Shown here: piece after piece, positions 5,667-12,260 of the stretch | Numbering within the stretch: position 1 is the first letter of the stretch | Layout of the letters: each line of letters starts with the position of its first letter | Source: an uncultured Gammaproteobacteria bacterium | GTDB taxonomy: Bacteria; Pseudomonadota; Gammaproteobacteria; Arenicellales; Poriferihabitantaceae | Length of the DNA stretch: 13,897 nt | Assembly (NCBI GenBank): GCA_938021685.1 | Contig: CALIFM010000088.1 | Coordinates: 1-13,897, forward strand | Reading direction: 5' to 3' | Translations under genes and position numbers: made by a program | Notes under the pieces: model-generated | Databases searched by the model: none | Told to the model about the DNA's origin: nothing | Seen by the model: the letters and a program-made list of their open reading frames with translations, nothing else

Positions 5667-6935
5667 ATGGCAAGGTTTTCGGCGTGGAGTGTGTTTAAGA
5701 ATGGCTTGAGTGGCCAGCAAAGTTGGGGACGCCAGTGGCGTGACCCTGAACCGCAAAAGCAGTATGACGTGGTGATTGTAGGGGCTGGTTTGCACGGCTT
5801 AGCCACCGCTTATTATTTGGCTAAAAACCACGGCGTGAAAAACATTGCAGTGCTAGAAAAGGGCTGGCTGGGTGGCGGTAATGCCGGACGTAATACCACC
5901 ATCGTGCGCTCTAACTACTTTATGCCCGGCAACCGTCAGTTTTACGAGCATTCTTTGCAGTTGTGGGAAAACTTGAGCCACGACCTAAATTACAACGTGA
6001 TGTTCTCGCAGCGTGCGCACATCTCCTTGTTGCACAGCCCCAGCGCGATGGATGCGGCGGCGCGGCGCTATAACACCATGCGTTTGAGCGGCACCCCAGC
6101 TGAGATTTGGGGTTTAGACCAACTCAAAAAAGCCGTGCCGCATTTGAATTATGGCCCTGATGCGCGGTTCCCGATTATTGGTGCCGCCGTGCAGCAGCGT
6201 GCGGGCACGGCGCGCCATGATGCGGTCGCTTGGGGTTATGCTCGTGCAGCTGATCAGCATGGCGTAGATATCATTCAGAACTGCGAAGTGACGGGTATGG
6301 GCCGCACTGCAGATAAAGTCTCGACGATACAAACCAGCCGCGGTGTGATTAAGGCCAAGAAAGTCGGCCTTGCGGTGGCAGGCAATACGACGCGCTTATG
6401 GCAAATGGCAGGGTTTTCTACTTTGCCGATTGAATCGCATAAATTACAAGCATTTGTGACCGAGCCCTTGAAGCCGCTGCTTGATCAAGTGGTGGTGTTT
6501 GGTGTGGGCGGCACACATTTTTATATTTCGCAATCAGACAAGGGCGGTATGGTGTTTGGTGGCGACTTGGATTGGTATAAGTCTTATGCACAGCGCGGTA
6601 ACTTGCCGATTGTGCAAGACGTAGCTGAATGTGCGGTTTCGATCTTGCCATGCATGGGCCGCGTGCGCCTGCTTCGTCATTGGGCGGGGGTGATGGATAT
6701 GTCGATGGATGGTTCACCGTTTATTTGCAAGACGCCGCTATCCAATTTATATCTGAATGCCGGTTGGAATTACGGCGGTTTTAAGGCTAGCCCCGCATCG
6801 GGTTGGTATTTTGCTGATCTGATCGCCAATGACCGACCCCATGAGACGATCCAGCATTTCACCTTGCAGCGTTTCGAGCAGGGTGTGAATATCGACGAGC
6901 GTGGCGCGGGGCCAGACCCGAAGCTGCACGGTTAA
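5667..6935 (+). CDS. soxB: Sarcosine oxidase beta subunit (heterotetrameric)
   Basis: The flavoprotein subunit that oxidises sarcosine (N-methylglycine). With the ATG at 5667 the protein has 422 residues and begins MARFSAW, as is usual for this family; the in-frame TTG at 5655 would add four residues and has no better ribosome binding site. Features seen: an N-terminal FAD-binding Rossmann motif VVIVGAGLHGLATAYYLA at about residues 35-52, the GGGNAGRNTTIVRSNY segment, and R-A-G-T-A-R-H-D-A-V-A-W-G near residue 184, whose His corresponds to the one that carries covalent FMN at the alpha-beta interface in characterised tetrameric sarcosine oxidases. Family knowledge: sarcosine is oxidised at the non-covalent FAD, electrons pass to FMN and then to oxygen, giving peroxide. 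It is the first gene of the operon. The next gene is not soxD, as would be usual, but an unrelated secreted protein gene after 88 bases. Cytoplasmic; no signal peptide. Confidence 0.95.
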   Translation: MARFSAWSVFKNGLSGQQSWGRQWRDPEPQKQYDVVIVGAGLHGLATAYYLAKNHGVKNIAVLEKGWLGGGNAGRNTTIVRSNYFMPGNRQFYEHSLQLWENLSHDLNYNVMFSQRAHISLLHSPSAMDAAARRYNTMRLSGTPAEIWGLDQLKKAVPHLNYGPDARFPIIGAAVQQRAGTARHDAVAWGYARAADQHGVDIIQNCEVTGMGRTADKVSTIQTSRGVIKAKKVGLAVAGNTTRLWQMAGFSTLPIESHKLQAFVTEPLKPLLDQVVVFGVGGTHFYISQSDKGGMVFGGDLDWYKSYAQRGNLPIVQDVAECAVSILPCMGRVRLLRHWAGVMDMSMDGSPFICKTPLSNLYLNAGWNYGGFKASPASGWYFADLIANDRPHETIQHFTLQRFEQGVNIDERGAGPDPKLHG

Positions 6936-7023
6936 TCACTGGTCTTAAAGCCTTATGATGCCCGCCTTAATGAATGCCAATAAATGCCGAGCCATTAAGT
7001 GGCGTGTGCGTAGAGGTAGAGGG

Positions 7024-8103
7024 ATGCGTAGGCTCTGTATGATTGTGGTTTGGTTTAGCTTGATGCAGACTACTTCGCTGAGCCTTGCGTCGACCACGCA
7101 GTTATCAGGTGCAAATGAAGATGCCTTTCAAGCGGCATTGCAGCAGTGGCTAAACGATAATGACCGCGATAGCTTGAATACAATGGCTGAGCAAGCGCGT
7201 GCAGGCAACGAAGCCGCCGCTTTGTTTTTGGCTCGGGCTGAGGTGACTGAACGCATCCATAGTGTTAGTGCTTATGTGAAGCAATTATCGCGCCAGCAGC
7301 GCTTTGCTTTGTTTAGAAGCCCGCTCACAAGTGATGGCCAAAGCTTATTTAACCTTAGTTGGTTGCAGAAGTTAAGCAATGAAGGACATAGTTATGCGAA
7401 TTTGCTGCACTCGGCGACAGCGCTTGGCGTGCAGTTGTCCAGCATCAAGCAATTGTATCGCAGCGGAGAAAAACAAGCAGCGCAAGATTTGGTGCGCAAT
7501 GCGGCGGTTAATGGCCGCGCCCAACAACTTAAGGCCTTAAGTGAGCTGGTACCAGAAGATGATGTGATGCAGCCTTTTGTGCATGCTTTTGTGCAGCAAG
7601 GCGCGTCTATCACCACGGCACGTACAGCTTTGAATCGCATAGTTGCATTTGAGCAGCAAACCGATCCTAGCAGCGTGGTGCTATTGAACGATGAAAGTAG
7701 TCATGCAGCGTTGCAGTTTGTTGATCAAGGTTATCAGGCAGGCCATCAAAGGTTAGCGTATAAAAGCACCAATCGACAATTTGGTACGGTTGCCCATTGG
7801 GTGTTGAATGCACCTGAAGCACGACCGCTGGCTAAATTATGTCGACAGGTTTGTTCGGGCGCAGACCAAGCTGCCTGTGCCAATTTAGCTTTTGGTTTGA
7901 TAGGCGGGTATTACGAGGTGATTCGGTTTCGTAGCCCATTACAATCAATATTGTCTCAAGCCGATTATTTGGACAGCTTGCGTGCACAAAACAGTGTGCT
8001 GCGTAGCTTGAAGGTAAGCCGCACTGATGCTGGGGTAGCAGCTTTTACCCCTGAGCAGCTGTATGATATCAGCCCTTGTTTGGCTGAAGCCATGCGAAGC
8101 TAA
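7024..8103 (+). CDS. Unrecognised exported alpha-helical protein inserted in the sox operon
   Basis: I do not recognise this family. I place the start at the ATG at 7024 because GAGG (7013-7016) lies seven bases upstream and translation begins with a signal peptide: MRRLCMIVVWFSLMQTTSLS then LA, with likely cleavage before STTQ. An ATG at 6955 would add 23 residues without a good ribosome binding site and would bury the signal. The product has 359 residues, and the mature part of about 335 residues is Ala/Leu/Gln rich and looks wholly helical. Segments such as ARAGNEAAALFLARAEV and CANLAFGLIGGYYE recall Sel1/TPR-like helical repeats, but no clear repeat register is visible. Three Cys cluster in LCRQVCSGADQAAC. 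It should be periplasmic or surface-located, which is odd inside an operon for a cytoplasmic enzyme. It begins 88 bases after soxB and ends 58 bases before soxD, so it is probably co-transcribed. A role as a recent insertion with no sarcosine function is equally possible. Confidence 0.7.
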   Translation: MRRLCMIVVWFSLMQTTSLSLASTTQLSGANEDAFQAALQQWLNDNDRDSLNTMAEQARAGNEAAALFLARAEVTERIHSVSAYVKQLSRQQRFALFRSPLTSDGQSLFNLSWLQKLSNEGHSYANLLHSATALGVQLSSIKQLYRSGEKQAAQDLVRNAAVNGRAQQLKALSELVPEDDVMQPFVHAFVQQGASITTARTALNRIVAFEQQTDPSSVVLLNDESSHAALQFVDQGYQAGHQRLAYKSTNRQFGTVAHWVLNAPEARPLAKLCRQVCSGADQAACANLAFGLIGGYYEVIRFRSPLQSILSQADYLDSLRAQNSVLRSLKVSRTDAGVAAFTPEQLYDISPCLAEAMRS

Positions 8104-8161
8104 AGAAAATGACGATGGATATGAATATAAATTTTCAAGGTACAGTTTTGAGGATACTGTT

Positions 8162-8461
8162 TTGCTAAGAATAAATTGCCCTTTTTGCGGCGTGCGTGAT
8201 CATAGCGAGTTTACCTATGGCAGTGACGCCAGTATTGAATACCCCGCCTTAGATGGTTCGATGGAAGATTGGGTAAAAGCGGTGTTTGAACGTGAGAATG
8301 TGCGCGGTTCGCAGTTTGAGACTTGGCAGCACACCAGCGGTTGTCGCCAATGGTTGGTGGTAGAGCGTGATACCATGACTCATGAAATTCACAGTGTAAT
8401 ATTAGCTCACTCTGGAGTGGAAAAAACCTTGCCAATTAGCAATGGGGAGGCCAAGGCATGA
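8162..8461 (+). CDS. soxD: Sarcosine oxidase delta subunit, zinc-binding, TTG start
   Basis: A 99-residue subunit when started at the TTG at 8162: M-L-R-I-N-C-P-F-C-G-V-R-D, with GAGGA at 8150-8154 seven bases upstream. The open frame extends back to 8063 and would overlap the previous gene, but the extra residues are not typical of SoxD, and the TTG start puts the first Cys at residue 6 as in the family. Zinc ligands expected from characterised enzymes are visible: Cys6 and Cys9 in CPFC, and His57 and Cys61 in H-T-S-G-C. The WQHTSGCRQWLVVERDTMTHEI block is the SoxD signature. It is a small structural subunit that packs on the alpha chain in the cytoplasmic complex. The TGA overlaps the soxA start (ATGA), so the two are translationally coupled. 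The TTG start may set a lower translation rate. Confidence 0.92.
   Translation: MLRINCPFCGVRDHSEFTYGSDASIEYPALDGSMEDWVKAVFERENVRGSQFETWQHTSGCRQWLVVERDTMTHEIHSVILAHSGVEKTLPISNGEAKA
8446..8460 (+). promoter_or_regulatory. Ribosome binding site of soxA inside soxD
   Basis: GGAGG at 8446-8450 lies seven bases before the soxA ATG at 8458 and within the last codons of soxD. Together with the ATGA stop-start overlap it fixes the soxA start and supports translational coupling. Confidence 0.7.
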
Positions 8462-11400
8462 GTAGCAAACGCATTGCTGATTACGGCATGATCGACCGCA
8501 GTGTGCCGCTTGAGTTTAGCTGGGATGGTCAAGGCCAAAGTGGTTATCAAGGTGATACTTTGGCTTCGGCTCTATTGGCGAATGGCCATAGCATTATAGG
8601 TCGTAGTTTTAAGTATCACCGCCCGCGTGGGGTGATGTCTGCAGGCACGGAGGAATCAGGCGCGATGGTGACTGTGGGTAAAGACGAGGGCAGCAAAACC
8701 CGCCGTGACCCTAATGTTAAAGCCACGACTCAGGAGCTGTTTGCCGGACTGACGGCCACGGGCCAAAACGCATGGCCGAATGTGCGCATGGATTTTGGTG
8801 CGGTGTCGGGCTTGTTTGGACGATTTTTTGCGGCTGGATTTTATTACAAAACCTTTATGGGTGTGCCGCCGTTTGAGTCGTTTAGTAAAGGCACTGGCAT
8901 TTGGATGCAGTACGAAAAGATTATTCGTCGTGCCGCAGGCTTGGGTGAGTCGTCACGCTTACCCGATGCTGATCATTATGAACATGGTCACTTGCACTGT
9001 GATGTGCTGGTGGTGGGCGCAGGGCCTGCTGGTATGCATGCGGCATTAAGTGCAGCACAAGCAGGGCTTGAGGTGATCTTGACAGAACAAGATTTTGAGC
9101 TTGGCGGCGATTGGCTCAACCAAGGTGATACAGCACAGCATAAAAAGCGAGTTGATCTTATCAAGGAATTAGAAAAAGTGGGGGTGCGTATAATGACACG
9201 TACCACTACTTTTGGCTTATATGATTACGGCGTGGCGGGTTTGCTAGAGCGCGTCACTGATCATTTAAGTAAGCCGAGTGAACATTTGCCGCGGCAGCGT
9301 TTTTGGACATTACGTGCGCAGCACACCATTTTGGCTACGGGTGCGATGGAGCGCCAGTTTGCCTTTGGTAATAACGACCGTCCTGGGGTGATGAATGCTC
9401 ATGCAGCGCGCACTTATTTGAATCGTTACGGCGTGTTGTGTGGCCAAAATGCAGTGGTGGCGACTACCAATGACGGTGCCTATACGGTGGCCAGTGATTT
9501 GGCTCAAGCGGGTGCGCAAGTAAAAGTGCTTGATACACGCAGTGACGTAGACGGCGCGGTGCTAGATCGAGCGCGCAAGAATAACATCGATGTGTTACTG
9601 AGTAGCACGGCGATGCAAACTTTAGGCCGCAATAATGTGATGGGTGTGGAAATTGCTAACCGTGCAGTAGGCGGCGGCGATTGGCGTGCTGCAGGGCGTG
9701 AGCAGTGTGATTTGTTGCTGGTGTCGGCCGGTTGGTCGCCAGTGGTGAATTTGGCATCACATCGTGGTGAGCGTCCGGTATGGGATGCAGTTGAAGGCTG
9801 CTTTGTGCTGCCCGAAAATTTAAATGATCCGATTACTGTTGCTGGTAGTGCTGCTGGAGTATGGAGTGATACAGCTTGCGTTAGCTCGGGCCGTGCAGCG
9901 GGTAAAGCGGCCGCGAAAGCGATTGAGCTTGCATTAGCAGGCAAGAAGCCACGCAAGAAAACGGCAAAGAAGGTTGATGCAAAGGCAGCGGCGAAGGCTG
10001 AGCATTTGTATGAAGTAAAAGTGGCGGGGCGTAAGCTTAAGGGCTTTGTTGACCCGCAACACGACGTGACCTGCGAAGACGTGCGTTTAGCGCATCGCGA
10101 GGGCTTTGTGTCAGTGGAGCATTTAAAACGCTACACCACCTTAGGTATGGCCACCGATCAAGGCAAGATGGGCAACATCATTGGCCTTGCCTTGATGGCC
10201 GAAGCTTTAGGCCGTGAGATTCCAGAAGTGGGCACCACTACTTTTCGCCCACCGTATACCCCGATCAGCGTGGGCGCCTTGGCGGGGCGCAGCTTTGGCG
10301 CACACTTCCGGCCGTTGCGGCGCACGGCGATGCATGACTGGAACCTTGAGCACGGCGCCAAAATGATGGAAGTGGGCTTGTGGCAGCGGCCATGGTACTT
10401 TCCGCAGGGCGGTGAAGGCATATCGGAAGCCTATGTGCGTGAGACTATTGTTGTGCGTGAATCAGTCGGTTTGTGTGACGTGACTTCGTTGGGCAAGATT
10501 GCGGTGCAGGGGCCCGATTCGGCTAAATTTTTAAACCGCGTTTATACCAATGCTTTTGCTAAGCTGGCCCCTGGCAAAGCGCGTTATGGCATCATGCTAC
10601 GGGATGACGGGATGGTGATGGATGACGGCACCACTTGGTGCTTGGGTGAGGGCGAGTATTTTATGACCACTACCACGGCGCATGCCGCCAAGGTGATGGT
10701 GTGGCTAGAAGAGCTGCTACAAACCCGTTGGCCAGAACTTAAAGTGCATGTGAGTTCGGTGTCGGAGCAATGGGCGGGTTGTGCCATCGCTGGGCCGAAA
10801 TCACGTGCTGTGCTTGAGAAAGTATTGGCTAATAGCGATGAAATCAGCAATGACCATTGCCCATTTATGGGCGTGATTGAAAGCACGCTAGAGAACGGCG
10901 TGCCGTGCCGTATTGCGCGCATCAGCTTCTCGGGCGAGATGGCGTATGAGATGTATGTGCCATCGGATTATGCTGCGAGTATGATGGATAGTTTGTGGGT
11001 GGCGGCGCAAAGTTTTGATGGCTGCTTGTATGGCCTTGAAACCTTGGGCGCATTGCGCATTGAAAAAGGCCATGTGACAGGCGCTGAGTTGGATGGCCGC
11101 GTGACCATTGAAGATGCGGGCTTGGGCGGCATGGCGAGCACTAAAAAGTCATATATTGGTAATGTGCTGCGTAAGCGGCCAGCGATGCAGGCCGAAGGGC
11201 GACCGCAGTTGGTAGGTATCTTCCCGAAAAATAAAGACAATAAATTTAAAGCAGGTGCCTTGCTGCATGCAGTGGATGCCAATGTGGGTGATCCAAACTG
11301 TATGGGTGACGGTTGGGTCACGGGTGTGACGCATTCGCCGACCATTGGCCACTGGATTGGAGTAGGCTTTTTAGCAGGTGGTTACAAAGCATGGGAAGGC

Positions 11401-11502
11401 AAGACTTTGATCTGTGCCGATCCTGTGCGACAAGGTGATGTGGAGGTGGAGGTGGTTTCGCCGCACATGGTGGACCCAAGCGGTAATCGTATGAAAGGCT
11501 AG
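8458..11502 (+). CDS. soxA: Sarcosine oxidase alpha subunit
   Basis: A 1014-residue large subunit, of normal length for the family. Domains in order: an N-terminal ferredoxin-like fold lacking cluster Cys (residues about 15-90, with GRSFKYHRPRGVMSAG); an NAD/FAD-binding disulphide-reductase-like domain with VLVVGAGPAGMHAAL at 183-197 and a second Rossmann unit from about 330; a short linker; and a C-terminal aminomethyltransferase (GcvT-like) folate-binding domain from about 615 to the end. Conserved blocks LAHREGF, HLKRYTTLGMATDQGK and VGTTTFRPPYTP are present. Family knowledge: this chain binds NAD and, through its GcvT-like domain, tetrahydrofolate, receiving the imine from the sarcosine site through an internal channel to make 5,10-methylene-tetrahydrofolate. 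Odd here is a Lys/Ala-rich segment at about 496-514 (KKPRKKTAKKVDAKAAAK) between the nucleotide-binding half and the conserved FVDPQHDVT block. The start is coupled to soxD. Confidence 0.95.
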   Translation: MSSKRIADYGMIDRSVPLEFSWDGQGQSGYQGDTLASALLANGHSIIGRSFKYHRPRGVMSAGTEESGAMVTVGKDEGSKTRRDPNVKATTQELFAGLTATGQNAWPNVRMDFGAVSGLFGRFFAAGFYYKTFMGVPPFESFSKGTGIWMQYEKIIRRAAGLGESSRLPDADHYEHGHLHCDVLVVGAGPAGMHAALSAAQAGLEVILTEQDFELGGDWLNQGDTAQHKKRVDLIKELEKVGVRIMTRTTTFGLYDYGVAGLLERVTDHLSKPSEHLPRQRFWTLRAQHTILATGAMERQFAFGNNDRPGVMNAHAARTYLNRYGVLCGQNAVVATTNDGAYTVASDLAQAGAQVKVLDTRSDVDGAVLDRARKNNIDVLLSSTAMQTLGRNNVMGVEIANRAVGGGDWRAAGREQCDLLLVSAGWSPVVNLASHRGERPVWDAVEGCFVLPENLNDPITVAGSAAGVWSDTACVSSGRAAGKAAAKAIELALAGKKPRKKTAKKVDAKAAAKAEHLYEVKVAGRKLKGFVDPQHDVTCEDVRLAHREGFVSVEHLKRYTTLGMATDQGKMGNIIGLALMAEALGREIPEVGTTTFRPPYTPISVGALAGRSFGAHFRPLRRTAMHDWNLEHGAKMMEVGLWQRPWYFPQGGEGISEAYVRETIVVRESVGLCDVTSLGKIAVQGPDSAKFLNRVYTNAFAKLAPGKARYGIMLRDDGMVMDDGTTWCLGEGEYFMTTTTAHAAKVMVWLEELLQTRWPELKVHVSSVSEQWAGCAIAGPKSRAVLEKVLANSDEISNDHCPFMGVIESTLENGVPCRIARISFSGEMAYEMYVPSDYAASMMDSLWVAAQSFDGCLYGLETLGALRIEKGHVTGAELDGRVTIEDAGLGGMASTKKSYIGNVLRKRPAMQAEGRPQLVGIFPKNKDNKFKAGALLHAVDANVGDPNCMGDGWVTGVTHSPTIGHWIGVGFLAGGYKAWEGKTLICADPVRQGDVEVEVVSPHMVDPSGNRMKG

Positions 11503-11560
11503 CGTTTGGCTAGGCACTTAGAGACGGATACCGAAATAGTATAGACGAGTATATTTTAGG

Positions 11561-11590
11561 GCAAGCAAATATGGCTGCAAGCAAGCAAAT
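11561..11590 (+). repeat. 10-base direct repeat around the soxG start codon
   Basis: GCAAGCAAAT occurs at 11561-11570 and again at 11581-11590, separated by the ten bases that contain the soxG ATG. The first copy lies between the ribosome binding site and the start; the second encodes residues 4-7. It looks like a small tandem duplication with a period of 20 bases. It could influence initiation, but may be neutral. Confidence 0.6.
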
Positions 11591-12179
11591 TCAGGTAGAG
11601 CGCCAATCGGCGTTGCATGGGCATTATGAAGCAGGGTTGTTCGGCTTACAGGCTGATAGGGAACAAAGCGCGGCGATTGTATTGCAAGAAGTGCTAAACC
11701 TAAGCCTGTGGCAAGTTGCTGCGTGGCCCGATACGTATAAGTCGGTTGCGACTAAGATCAGCAAGGCTTATGGCAGCAAAAAGCCCTTGGGGCCTAATAA
11801 ATCTGCTAGCAATGCTGGTGGCAGTGTGCTGCGGGTAGAGCCGCTTAAGTTTTGGGTGATTGGTGATACACCAGCGAATAAAGGCAAAGATGCTATTGCT
11901 GTTGATGAGGCGGTGTGGGTAGACCAGTCGCACTCGCGCACGCAGCTGCGCATAACGGGTGAGCATGCTGTCACCTTGCTTAATCAATTCTTGCCGCTGG
12001 ATTTACGTGAAAGCCAATTTGCAGTCGGTGATGTGGCTAGTAGCGCCCTGCACCATGTTGGAGTGACGCTATGGCGCTCGCAGGAAGGTTATGAGCTATT
12101 TATACCGCGTGGCTTCGCGTTAGCTCTGTGGGAGGTGCTGATTGAAGGTGCGGCGCAGTATGGTTATGAGGTGATTTAG
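11571..12179 (+). CDS. soxG: Sarcosine oxidase gamma subunit
   Basis: A 202-residue subunit that completes the heterotetramer. The gamma chain has a GcvT-like fold and is structural; in the family it packs near the alpha-beta interface. Seen here: the N-terminal LHGHYEAG segment, a central EPLKFWVIG and VWVDQSHSRTQLRITGEHAVTLL block typical of SoxG, and the C-terminal VTLWRSQEGYELFIPRGFALALWEVL block. The protein has no Cys and no signal peptide. AGGG at 11558-11561 lies nine bases before the ATG. It starts 68 bases after soxA, a looser spacing than the soxD-soxA overlap, so its expression may be partly uncoupled. The start is bracketed by a 10-base direct repeat (see separate entry). It is the last gene of the operon and converges on the exported hydrolase gene. 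No clear terminator lies in the 81 bases after the stop. Confidence 0.92.
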   Translation: MAASKQIQVERQSALHGHYEAGLFGLQADREQSAAIVLQEVLNLSLWQVAAWPDTYKSVATKISKAYGSKKPLGPNKSASNAGGSVLRVEPLKFWVIGDTPANKGKDAIAVDEAVWVDQSHSRTQLRITGEHAVTLLNQFLPLDLRESQFAVGDVASSALHHVGVTLWRSQEGYELFIPRGFALALWEVLIEGAAQYGYEVI

Positions 12180-12260
12180 AGGTGAAAAGCATTTGAGGTG
12201 GCTTTATCACAGCGTTCAATATTACCTATACACTCTATACAGCTTTATAGCTATTGAGCT

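Noticed and set aside
6955..7023. Upstream ATG start for the inserted secreted protein
   Set aside because: No good ribosome binding site and it would place a 23-residue basic extension before a clean signal peptide; the ATG at 7024 with GAGG is better.
9504..9956. Long minus-strand ORF inside soxA
   Set aside because: Antisense shadow of the soxA reading frame; Ser/Ala/Pro-rich low-complexity translation with no domain.
12180..12260. Possible terminator between soxG and the convergent hydrolase
   Set aside because: Only a 5-base CTATA/TATAG stem without a T run; too weak to call.
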